A stretch of 7,765 bases of DNA from Pontiellaceae bacterium (lineage in GTDB: Bacteria > Verrucomicrobiota > Kiritimatiellia > Kiritimatiellales > Tichowtungiaceae): positions 1 through 7,765 of the forward strand of contig JALOTS010000092.1 of assembly GCA_025457785.1 (NCBI GenBank). Reading direction: 5' to 3'. Both the position numbers and the translations under genes were made by a program. The notes under the pieces are model-generated. The model worked only from the letters and a program-made list of their open reading frames with translations. It searched no databases and was not told the DNA's origin. Of this stretch, positions 1 to 6,944 are shown in pieces (the stretch's first letter is position 1; each line of letters opens with the position of its first letter).

Positions 1-1
1 C

Positions 2-685
2 TATAACACCAACCGCGAAGACGGCTATGTCGGCATCAAAAACAAAAAATATGGCTCAGCCGGAAGTTTTGACGGGAAGGGCGGTACGTTCCCCGCTGAA
101 ATGATCGGCGACACCGTTCAGCTCGGCAATATCTCCTTCGCCATCGGCCCGCGCGAAAATAAAGCGTTCAACGCCGTAGCGTGCCGCGGGCAGGACATTG
201 ATCTGCCGGCTGGCACGACCGTTCTGCACATTCTGGCTGCCTGCGATGTCGATACCAACGTCGTCTTTAAAGCCGGCGACAAAGAGTTTCCGCTCACCAT
301 CGGCGGCTGGTCCGGGTGCATGGGATTGTGGGACAACCGGGTGTTCGACGGATTCGTTGCCGAGCTGTCTTACTCCATGCGCAACAAACTGAAGACCATC
401 GCACCGGCCTTTATCCGCGACCAGCGCATTGCCTGGTGCGCATCGCATCGGCACCTCCCGGCGTGTGATGCCCTGTATGAATACGGCTATCTCTTCGCCT
501 ATCGTCTGGAAATCCCGAAAGGTGCAACCAGCATCACCTTGCCGGATTCATTATTCGTGCGCATTGCGGCCATGAGTGCCGGCGACGAAGGTCACGCAGT
601 CGCCTTGCAATCGCCGTTCGAAGATCTCCACCGCGACGACGCCTTCCGCGCCCGCTTCGAAAAACCTGAAGCTGCGGCCAAATAA
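2..685 (+). CDS. GH38 alpha-mannosidase-like protein, C-terminal part only (5' end outside window)
   Basis: The reading frame is open from base 2 to the TAA at 683-685, and its true start lies upstream of the window. All 227 visible residues match the C-terminal tail of the complete alpha-mannosidase at 871-4200: about 77% identity over 183 aligned residues by hand count (141 identical). Shared blocks include TFPAEMI, LTIGGWSG, WDNRVFDG, QRIAWCASHRH, LYEYGYLFAYRL and QSPFEDLHRD. The tail is a beta-rich extension of bacterial secreted GH38 enzymes, as I recall the family; no catalytic residue is in the visible part, so activity cannot be judged. Compared with the downstream copy it carries 13 extra residues (YVGIKNKKYGSAG, bases 26-64) just before the FDG motif. 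An ATG at 101 would give a shorter frame but is internal, because homology continues upstream of it. I infer a tandem duplicate of the next gene; the family call rests on that homology. Confidence 0.85.
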   Translation, partial: YNTNREDGYVGIKNKKYGSAGSFDGKGGTFPAEMIGDTVQLGNISFAIGPRENKAFNAVACRGQDIDLPAGTTVLHILAACDVDTNVVFKAGDKEFPLTIGGWSGCMGLWDNRVFDGFVAELSYSMRNKLKTIAPAFIRDQRIAWCASHRHLPACDALYEYGYLFAYRLEIPKGATSITLPDSLFVRIAAMSAGDEGHAVALQSPFEDLHRDDAFRARFEKPEAAAK

Positions 686-697
686 TCAATCTGTTAC

Positions 698-724
698 GGG
701 GCTGGCACTCATCTCGCCAGCTCC
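698..724 (+). terminator. Terminator-like stem-loop after the first alpha-mannosidase gene
   Basis: GGGGCTGGC (698-706) pairs with GCCAGCTCC (716-724) over 9 bp with one G-U wobble, around a 9-base loop, starting 13 bases after the stop codon. No T-run follows (the next bases are GTGATGAAATGG), so it is not a textbook intrinsic terminator. It could end transcription weakly or protect the 3' end of the upstream mRNA. Confidence 0.4.
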
Positions 725-795
725 GTGATGAAATGGTAAATGTTTCGCCAAGAAGATTTGTGGTTTTTGCTCAGGCATGAGAGTCTATCGCATTA

Positions 796-816
796 GTTTG
801 ACCTTAATTATTCTGA
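796..816 (+). repeat. 21-bp intergenic repeat, copy 1
   Basis: Two half-sites, GTTTGACC and TTCTGA, have their TGA cores 15 bp apart (TGA at 799 and 814), separated by an AT-rich TTAATTA. It matches the reverse complement of 6836-6856 at 18 of 21 positions and 6945-6965 at 17 of 21. It ends 54 bp before the start codon of the alpha-mannosidase gene, a position suited to an operator or upstream promoter element, but it may equally be a remnant of a dispersed intergenic repeat. The 9-mer GTGGTTTGG follows at 833-841 and also follows copy 3 (6977-6985), which supports common descent of the two regions. Confidence 0.6.
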
Positions 817-843
817 TCAAATTCTTTATTTAGTGGTTTGGGT

Positions 844-858
844 TGCGGCTCCGCCGCA
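844..858 (+). other. GC-rich hairpin directly before the ribosome binding site
   Basis: TGCGGC (844-849), loop TCC, GCCGCA (853-858) is a perfect 6-bp stem that ends one base before the AGGAG Shine-Dalgarno sequence at 860-864. In the mRNA leader it could affect ribosome access or 5' stability. A similar GCGGC-N3-GCCGC stem lies at 6794-6806. Function is inferred only from position. Confidence 0.4.
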
Positions 859-859
859 C

Positions 860-864
860 AGGAG
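860..864 (+). promoter_or_regulatory. Ribosome binding site that decides the alpha-mannosidase start
   Basis: AGGAG lies 6 bases before the ATG at 871. The ATG at 865 touches this site and the TTG at 838 lies upstream of it, so neither can use it. The ATG at 880 is 15 bases away, which is too far. The start at 871 is therefore preferred. Confidence 0.65.
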
Positions 865-870
865 ATGAAT

Positions 871-3800
871 ATGTTAAACATGCAGAAAAAAATAAGAGGT
901 GGTATCATGACCTGTATCCTCACCGGTGCACTGGTCTCGTCGGCAGCGCAATCTGTTTCATCGGAAAAGCCCGCGATCAAACCGCTCGACCCGGCTTTGA
1001 TCAATCTGAAAAAGCCGACCCTGTTCATCGCGCCTTACTCCCATCTCGATGACGTATGGCGCTGGTCCTATCCGCAGGTCATCCGTGAGTTTCTGAAAAA
1101 CACGCTGGAGGAAAACTTTGAAGCTTTCGAAAAGTACCCGCATTTTGTCTTTAACTGGTCCGGTGCCGGCCGCTACGCCATGATGAAAGAATATTACCCC
1201 GAACAGTATGAGGAACTGAAAGAATGGGTGGCCGCCGGAAGATGGTTCCCGAGCGGAAGTTCGTGGGTCGAAAATGATGTTCTTGTGCCGTCCACCGAAT
1301 CCGTCATTCGCCAGCTCCTGATGGGCCGGACTTATTTCTATAACGAATTCGGCAAAGAGAGCCTCGAATACATGCTGCCGGACTGCTTCGGATTTCCCTG
1401 GTCTCTGCCCTCCGTGCTGAGCCATTGCGGCATTCGCGGCTTTTCAACCCAAAAACTGACATGGAAATCGGCCAACGGAATCCCGTTCAATATCGGACGC
1501 TGGATCGGGCCGGACGGTCAATGGGTCATCGCCGCTCTGAACGCCGGAAATTACGCCAAAGAACATACCGAGGTCTATACCTCCAGCGGCAACTGGCTCA
1601 AGCGGCTCAGAGAAAATCGCGACAAAGGCGGCCTTCCGATTGACTTCCTCTACATGGGCGGCGGCGACAAAAACAACGCCGACCGCGGAGGATCACCTCA
1701 AGCGGTTTCACTCGAAACCCTTGAAAAATGCTGCAAGAGCAAAGGCGAGATCAATGTTATCGCCGGCCCGGCGGATTTGATGGTGCGTGCCATTACCGAC
1801 GAACAGGCCGAAAAGTTCCCGACATGGGAAAAAGATCTGCTGCTGATCGAACACTCCACCGGCGTTCTAACCTCTCAGGCCTACACCAAGCAGCTTAACC
1901 GCGACAGCGAACTGCTGGCGGATGCCGCTGAACGGGCCGCCGTTTCCGCCAACCTGCTCAACGGAGCCGCTTATCCCTCCAACGCTCTTTATCTTGCCTG
2001 GGGGTTAATGCTTCGCAACCAGTTCCACGATACTCTGCCGGGAACCAGTATTCCGAAAGCTTACGAGTATGCCTGGAACGACGGAATTATTGCCCTCAAC
2101 CTCTTCGACGGAGTTTATTCCGATGCAATCGGCGCACTGGCCCGTTCGCTCAACACCGATGTGACCGGGGTTCCGCTTGTTATCTATAACCCGCTCTCCA
2201 TCGCCCGATCCGATCTGGTCGAGGCGCTGGTTCCAGTCGAATTGGAACAGGCTGCCGCCATTACCGCCTACGATGTGAAGGGTACAGCGCTCCCGACACA
2301 ACTGACCACCGGATGGGACGGGAAACGCCGCGTTCTCTTTCAGGCCGATGTGCCTGCCGTCGGAGCATCTGTTTACGCGCTGCGCGAAGAAACACCTCCT
2401 GCGGTGACCGAAAGTGAGCTCAAGGTCGGGGAGGATTCCCTCGAAAACGCCCGCTACAAGGTGCAAATCGACAAAAACGGCGACATCGCCGGCATCTTCG
2501 ATAAACAGCTGGATGCGGAATTGCTGAGCCAGCCTGCTCAATTGGAATTCTTAAACAACTTCCCGGAAAAGAAACCCGCGTGGCATATCGACTGGAAAGA
2601 TGTCAGAGCTTCGGCCAGCAGCACAGCAAAAAAACCGACCCTTCGTGTCGTGGAAAACGGCCCGCTTCGCGTCGCCATCGAAGTGATTCGCGAAAATGAA
2701 GGATCAATCATTTCTCAACGCATTTGCCTTTCTGCCGGAACAGACGGCAGCCGGGTGGATGTGGCCAGCCGGATTGACTGGAAAACTCCGAGTACCCTGC
2801 TGAAGGCCGCCTTCCATTTTACAGCGAAAAATCCGATGGCCACCTACAGTTGCGGTCTGGGAACCATTCAACGTGAAAACCATCACGAGAAACAATTCGA
2901 AGTGCCCAACCATGCGTGGCTCGATCTGACCGATTCGTCCGGCAAATACGGTATATCCCTGCTGACCGGCTCAAAATACGGCAGTGATAAACCGGACAAC
3001 AACACCCTGCGCATCACGCTGTTGCACTCACCGGGCACTAATGAAGAAAGTGATGAAACACGCGACACCGGCAAAGCCAGAGAACAGCGCTGGCAGGACT
3101 GGGGCCGCCAAGAGTTTAGCTATGCGTTGACCAGTCATAAAGATGACTGGCAATCCGGAACACCATGGGAAGCACAGCGCTTTGAACAGCGCCTCGCCGC
3201 ATTTGCGGTTCCTCGTCATGCAGGTGCCGCCAGTTCCTTCAGCCTGCTCACCGTCGATCAGCCGCAGGTGATTGTACAGGCGGTTAAACGCGCCGAAAAC
3301 AATTCGGGCGTGATTGTCCGCCTTCAGGAATGGAAAGGACAGTCCTGCGACGGAGCCCAGCTCTCCCTGAATATGCCCATTACCGCAGCCGAAGAGATGG
3401 ATGGCGCTGAACGCCCGCTCGGTAAAAAACTGAAACTTACTGATGGAAAACTGAAGCTGAATTTCAAACCCTGGCAGCTCCGCACCGTCCTGCTGACACT
3501 GCCGCAGACGGCTGCCAACCCGGATACCGCACCCCTGTCTCTCTCCTGTGACTGCGATATATTCAGCTTTAACACGAATCGCGAGAACGGAAACTTCGAC
3601 GGCAAAAAAGGAACCTTCCCGGCGGAAATGATCGAAGACTCCGTGCAGCTTGGGAACGTTCGCTTTGCGATCGGCTCCCGGCAGGATGGTGTGAACAATG
3701 CGGTCGCCTGCAACGGACAAACCATCGACCTGCCGGCGGGAACTGCCGTTGTGCATCTTCTGGCGGCGGCTGATGTGGACACTGATGTAATCTTCAAAGC

Positions 3801-4200
3801 GGGCGAAAAAGAGATTCCGCTGACGATCGGCGGTTGGTCGGGTTATATGGGATCATGGGACAACCGCGTGTTCGACGGAGAGGTTTCTGAGCTCTCCTAC
3901 TCGCTGGTCAATGACTTAAAGAGCATTACACCGGCCTTCATTCGCAATCAGCGCATTGCCTGGTGCGCCTCGCACCGTCATACGCCCGAAGGGGACACCC
4001 TGTATGAATACGGCTATCTGTTCGCCTACCGCCTGGATATTCCAAACGGTGCAACCAGCATCACCCTGCCGAATTCCCCGTCTGTGCGTATTGTCGCCAT
4101 GAGCACCGGCGACGAAGGACACGCTGTTGCGCTGCAATCGCCTTTCGAAGATCTTCACCGCGATGAAGCCTTCCGCGACCGGTTCAGCCGCATGAAGTAG
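871..4200 (+). CDS. Secreted GH38 alpha-mannosidase with long C-terminal tail
   Basis: A 1109-residue retaining exo-alpha-mannosidase of family GH38, which releases mannose from non-reducing ends with a bound zinc ion. Residues 1-30 form a likely Sec signal peptide (KK and R, then a hydrophobic stretch, cleavage near SAA-QS). The catalytic domain follows at about 40-310. SHLDDVW holds zinc ligands H58 and D60. LPDCFGFPW holds D171, the expected nucleophile and zinc ligand. NQFHDTLPG holds H386, the last zinc ligand. The acid/base is D266 or D271 in a loop GGGDKNNADRGG that looks longer than usual. SQAYTKQLNRDSELL (about 330) is the helical middle domain, then beta-sandwich domains to about 890. 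Residues 891-1109 are the tail shared with the gene at 2-685. A longer frame opens at TTG 838, but AGGAG at 860-864 favours ATG 871. It probably heads an operon with the next two genes. Zinc and nucleophile residues are intact, so it should be active; linkage preference is unknown. Confidence 0.93.
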   Translation: MLNMQKKIRGGIMTCILTGALVSSAAQSVSSEKPAIKPLDPALINLKKPTLFIAPYSHLDDVWRWSYPQVIREFLKNTLEENFEAFEKYPHFVFNWSGAGRYAMMKEYYPEQYEELKEWVAAGRWFPSGSSWVENDVLVPSTESVIRQLLMGRTYFYNEFGKESLEYMLPDCFGFPWSLPSVLSHCGIRGFSTQKLTWKSANGIPFNIGRWIGPDGQWVIAALNAGNYAKEHTEVYTSSGNWLKRLRENRDKGGLPIDFLYMGGGDKNNADRGGSPQAVSLETLEKCCKSKGEINVIAGPADLMVRAITDEQAEKFPTWEKDLLLIEHSTGVLTSQAYTKQLNRDSELLADAAERAAVSANLLNGAAYPSNALYLAWGLMLRNQFHDTLPGTSIPKAYEYAWNDGIIALNLFDGVYSDAIGALARSLNTDVTGVPLVIYNPLSIARSDLVEALVPVELEQAAAITAYDVKGTALPTQLTTGWDGKRRVLFQADVPAVGASVYALREETPPAVTESELKVGEDSLENARYKVQIDKNGDIAGIFDKQLDAELLSQPAQLEFLNNFPEKKPAWHIDWKDVRASASSTAKKPTLRVVENGPLRVAIEVIRENEGSIISQRICLSAGTDGSRVDVASRIDWKTPSTLLKAAFHFTAKNPMATYSCGLGTIQRENHHEKQFEVPNHAWLDLTDSSGKYGISLLTGSKYGSDKPDNNTLRITLLHSPGTNEESDETRDTGKAREQRWQDWGRQEFSYALTSHKDDWQSGTPWEAQRFEQRLAAFAVPRHAGAASSFSLLTVDQPQVIVQAVKRAENNSGVIVRLQEWKGQSCDGAQLSLNMPITAAEEMDGAERPLGKKLKLTDGKLKLNFKPWQLRTVLLTLPQTAANPDTAPLSLSCDCDIFSFNTNRENGNFDGKKGTFPAEMIEDSVQLGNVRFAIGSRQDGVNNAVACNGQTIDLPAGTAVVHLLAAADVDTDVIFKAGEKEIPLTIGGWSGYMGSWDNRVFDGEVSELSYSLVNDLKSITPAFIRNQRIAWCASHRHTPEGDTLYEYGYLFAYRLDIPNGATSITLPNSPSVRIVAMSTGDEGHAVALQSPFEDLHRDEAFRDRFSRMK

Positions 4201-4227
4201 CGGGAAATGTTTTTTTAGGGCTGTCTC

Positions 4228-5286
4228 ATGGGAATAAAATCGAAAACCGCAATGCTCATGATCACAGCCTCGGCAACGCTTTTCAGCGGGTACGGTCAGG
4301 AAGAAGGCGATATGCATACAGGAGAGTCAACTACCGTGGAGCAGGTGAAAATGGCGATGCTGTGCACCCAGAAATATTCCTGGGAGTTTGGCGTAGCCAT
4401 GCAGGGACTGATCGAGATCGGTGATGAACGCAATCTGGTGATTATGGCCCGGGAGGCAGTGCAGCGCAGTACGCCGGACGGGAGGCTGGCGATGGTCGGC
4501 TCAGAGAAAAACATTGCGGATACCGGAGTCAACGGCCCCGCCCTGCTGGCGGCGTATAAAATTACCGGCGATCAAAAATACAAACAGGCGGCGCAGGCCC
4601 AGTACGACTTTTTGATGCTGCCCAGCTCAAGAAACAGCAACGGCACCATTTTCCATAACACCAAAAGTCCGGTCATTTTCAGCGACAACCTGTTTATGGT
4701 GGCTCCCTTTCTTGCGCAGATGGGAGACTTCGATGAGGCGATGCGCCAGATCGAGGCCATCCGCCGGGTGCTTTGGAATGAGAAAGAAAAACTGTTTCAC
4801 CACATCCGGATTGAGGAAACCGGCGAGTTTAAGGATAAATCGTTCTGGGGCGGCGGGGTCGGCTGGTGCGCGGCGGCCATGGCCACCGTGATCGATCTGC
4901 TGCCGGATGACCGCAAGGCGGATAAAGAGAAGCTGATACAGTACACGACAGAGGTTCTGGACGGGTGCCTTGCGCATCAACTGCCAAGCGGACTTTTTTA
5001 CAATAAGATTACTGAGCCCGACTTCGAGGAGACCACGCTGCCCTGCATGCTGGCGTTCACTATTTACAAGGGCGTCCAATCAGGCTGGCTGAATCCATCC
5101 TATCTGGGTCCGGCCGACAGAATGCGCGCTGCCGCTTATGCTCATGTCGATGAATACGGTCTGCTGCAAAATGCCAGCGCTGCCCCGCGTTTTAATTCAC
5201 CCGGAACATCCACCGAGGGGCAGGCCTTTTTCCTGATGATGGAAGGTTCTTATCGAAAAATGAACCGCTGTCCCGATAAAACGTGA
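4228..5286 (+). CDS. Secreted GH105/GH88-like unsaturated uronyl hydrolase
   Basis: A 352-residue six-hairpin glycosidase related to unsaturated rhamnogalacturonyl hydrolases such as YteR (about 373 residues). These enzymes hydrate the 4,5-unsaturated uronyl residue that polysaccharide lyases leave at the chain end, which releases it. An N-terminal signal peptide (MGIKSK, hydrophobic to about 20, likely cut near YGQ-EE) points to export. FSDNLFMVAPFLAQMG places D153 where YteR has its catalytic Asp143. D98 in IADTGVNG lies 55 residues earlier, the same spacing as Asp88 to Asp143 in YteR. WGGGVGW (207-213) corresponds to the usual WxRGNGW substrate-site motif but lacks the Arg and Asn. The C-terminal TSTEGQAFFLMME is typical of the family. 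The start ATG 4228 has a modest AGGG at 4217-4220, 7 bases upstream. It begins 27 bp after the alpha-mannosidase stop and probably shares its transcript. The fold is fairly secure; the substrate is not. Confidence 0.8.
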   Translation: MGIKSKTAMLMITASATLFSGYGQEEGDMHTGESTTVEQVKMAMLCTQKYSWEFGVAMQGLIEIGDERNLVIMAREAVQRSTPDGRLAMVGSEKNIADTGVNGPALLAAYKITGDQKYKQAAQAQYDFLMLPSSRNSNGTIFHNTKSPVIFSDNLFMVAPFLAQMGDFDEAMRQIEAIRRVLWNEKEKLFHHIRIEETGEFKDKSFWGGGVGWCAAAMATVIDLLPDDRKADKEKLIQYTTEVLDGCLAHQLPSGLFYNKITEPDFEETTLPCMLAFTIYKGVQSGWLNPSYLGPADRMRAAAYAHVDEYGLLQNASAAPRFNSPGTSTEGQAFFLMMEGSYRKMNRCPDKT

Positions 5287-5302
5287 GCCGTATGGTTTTG
5301 AT

Positions 5303-6787
5303 ATGAATGGTCCGCTTACAACTTTTCTGACCGGGTTTCTAACCTGCCTGACCGTGTCGGCGGCAACGCTGCCGAACATCGTTGTTATTCTGGCGGATGA
5401 TATGGGGTATGGCGACCCCGGCTGTTATAATCCGCAATCTAAAATCGAGACACCCCGTATTGATTCGCTGGCGCGTGAGGGCATGCGTTTCACTGCGGCA
5501 CACACGGCCGGGCCGCTCTGCCATCCGTCCCGTTACGGCCTGATGACGGGGCGCTTTCCTTTCCGCACCGATGTGTCTGTATGGCCCACCGAGCCGCTCA
5601 TTGCCAAAGGACAGGTCACCCTCGCTTCTCTGCTCAAGGAGCAGGGATACCACACGGCCATGGTTGGAAAGTGGCATCTGGGCTTTAAAGAGGAAGGCTA
5701 CGACAAGCCGCTGAAAGGCGGCCCCATTGATTGCGGATTCGATTCGTTTTTCGGAATACGCGCCTCCACCGACATCCCTCCCTACTTTTATATTCGCGAT
5801 GATCGCGCCGTTCAGGAACCCACGGAACAGATCGAGGAAGAATTTTCCGGGAACTGGTCAAAAATTCAGGGGCGGAGACGTCTGGCCGGAGCAATCTCCC
5901 CGGATATGAAACTCGAAGAGGTACTCCCCCGGTTTACCGCTGAAGCCGTCAAGCTGATCGGCGATCACGCTGCGGCAAACGGCGATCAGCCGTTATTCCT
6001 CTATCTGGCCTATCCTTCCCCGCATACACCGTGGCTGCCCTCTGAAGAGTTCACAGGAAAAAGCGGCGCAGGGTTGTACGGAGATTTTGTCATGATGGTG
6101 GATGCCAACATCGGCAAGGTTCTCGACGCACTTGAAAAAACCGGGCAGGCACAAGACACACTGATTGTTTTTGCATCGGACAACGGGCCGTGCTGGTACG
6201 ATGAGGATGTCGAACGCTTCGGTCACGATTCCGCGGGCGGGCTGCGCGGCATGAAGTCCGATCTCTGGGAGGCGGGACATCGCGTACCGTTTATCGTCCG
6301 GTGGCCCGGCCGGGTTGAAGCCGGATCAACCAGCGAACAGATCGTCTGTCTGACCGACCTGCTGGCGACATTTGCCTCTGCAACAGGCTGTGAACTTCCC
6401 GGTGAAGCCGGCCCCGACAGTTTCAATCTCGTGCCGGTTCTGGAGGGCCGGCAACCGGAAAACATGCCTGTCCGCGGCCCGATTGTCATGAAGGCGGGAA
6501 GCTGCTCCTCCATGATGATCCTTGACGGGGACTTTAAGCTGATCAATGCCCTGGGCTCCGGCGGTTTCTCCGATCCGAAGGTGATCACACCGGGGCCGGG
6601 CGATCCCGCCGGGCAGCTCTACAATTTGAAAAACGATATCGGAGAAACGGAAAATATCTATTCGGCCTGCCCCGAAATGGTCAGCCGGCTGACCGCAGAA
6701 ATGAATGCGATTATCGAACAGGGACGAAGCCGGATTATCGAAGACGGCACGGGCGGGCCGGAAACCGAAAAAACCATGAACGATTAA
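5303..6787 (+). CDS. Secreted S1-family sulfatase (Cys-type, formylglycine-dependent)
   Basis: A 494-residue arylsulfatase-like enzyme that hydrolyses sulfate esters, here probably on a sugar. PNIVVILADDMGYGD gives calcium ligands D32 and D33. CHPSRYGLMTGR (73-84) is the sulfatase signature: C73 would be converted to formylglycine and R77 stabilises it. GKWHLG gives K123 and H125, PHTPW gives H241, SDNGP gives metal ligands D293 and N294, and RGMKSDLWEAGHRVPFIVRWPG gives K318. All expected active-site residues are present and the length is normal. A hydrophobic N-terminus (about 6-20, cleavage near VSA-AT) looks like a signal peptide, although its first residues have no positive charge. The ATG at 5303 has no clear Shine-Dalgarno sequence. 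It lies 16 bp after the previous stop codon, so translation may be coupled. Activation needs a formylglycine-generating enzyme or anaerobic sulfatase maturase encoded elsewhere. Subfamily and substrate cannot be assigned by eye. Confidence 0.93.
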   Translation: MNGPLTTFLTGFLTCLTVSAATLPNIVVILADDMGYGDPGCYNPQSKIETPRIDSLAREGMRFTAAHTAGPLCHPSRYGLMTGRFPFRTDVSVWPTEPLIAKGQVTLASLLKEQGYHTAMVGKWHLGFKEEGYDKPLKGGPIDCGFDSFFGIRASTDIPPYFYIRDDRAVQEPTEQIEEEFSGNWSKIQGRRRLAGAISPDMKLEEVLPRFTAEAVKLIGDHAAANGDQPLFLYLAYPSPHTPWLPSEEFTGKSGAGLYGDFVMMVDANIGKVLDALEKTGQAQDTLIVFASDNGPCWYDEDVERFGHDSAGGLRGMKSDLWEAGHRVPFIVRWPGRVEAGSTSEQIVCLTDLLATFASATGCELPGEAGPDSFNLVPVLEGRQPENMPVRGPIVMKAGSCSSMMILDGDFKLINALGSGGFSDPKVITPGPGDPAGQLYNLKNDIGETENIYSACPEMVSRLTAEMNAIIEQGRSRIIEDGTGGPETEKTMND

Positions 6788-6793
6788 CCCGGC

Positions 6794-6806
6794 GCGGCAG
6801 AGCCGC
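6794..6806 (+). terminator. Weak stem-loop just after the sulfatase gene
   Basis: GCGGC (6794-6798), loop AGA, GCCGC (6802-6806) forms a 5-bp stem, extendable by one G-C pair across a bulge, 7 bases after the TAA at 6785-6787. No T-run follows (ACCAAAACAATT), so intrinsic termination is doubtful. The stem resembles the one at 844-858. Confidence 0.25.
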
Positions 6807-6835
6807 CACCAAAACAATTAAAATGGAGATTTTTA

Positions 6836-6856
6836 TCAGAATAATTATGGTCAGAA
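6836..6856 (-). repeat. 21-bp intergenic repeat, copy 2 (inverted)
   Basis: Read on the - strand, this site has TTCTGACC and TTCTGA half-sites 15 bp apart, joined by an AT-rich ATAATTA. It is the left arm of an inverted pair with 6945-6965 (18 of 21 positions match) and matches copy 1 at 796-816 at 18 of 21. It begins 48 bp after the sulfatase stop codon. Confidence 0.65.
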
Positions 6857-6944
6857 CCGAGACGAAGTCGAGCTGGGCTGGCGTATTCGACAGCAACAAA
6901 GTGGCAATAATGGGAGAGAGCTTTATACCTGAGTGAAAAAATTA

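Noticed and set aside
798..832. A sigma-70-like promoter with TTGACC at 798-803
   Set aside because: No good -10 box lies 16-18 bp downstream; the nearest AT-rich candidate (TATTTA, 827-832) is 23 bp away. TTGACC is also part of the 21-bp repeat, so the match may be incidental.
838..870. TTG at 838 or ATG at 865 as the start of the alpha-mannosidase
   Set aside because: The extra residues would come from the GC hairpin and the ribosome binding site itself. ATG 871 has AGGAG at a proper 6-base distance and gives a good signal peptide.
3028..3756. A 242-codon open frame on the - strand inside the alpha-mannosidase gene
   Set aside because: It lies wholly opposite a well supported GH38 coding region and its translation shows no recognisable domain. 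High GC readily creates such antisense frames; the same applies to the other - strand frames across the window.
4188..4216. An intrinsic terminator between the alpha-mannosidase and the GH105-like gene (CCGC/GCGG stem and a T7 run at 4210-4216)
   Set aside because: The stem has only 4 bp around an 8-base loop and is separated from the T-run by six bases. The 27-bp gap and same-strand layout favour read-through.
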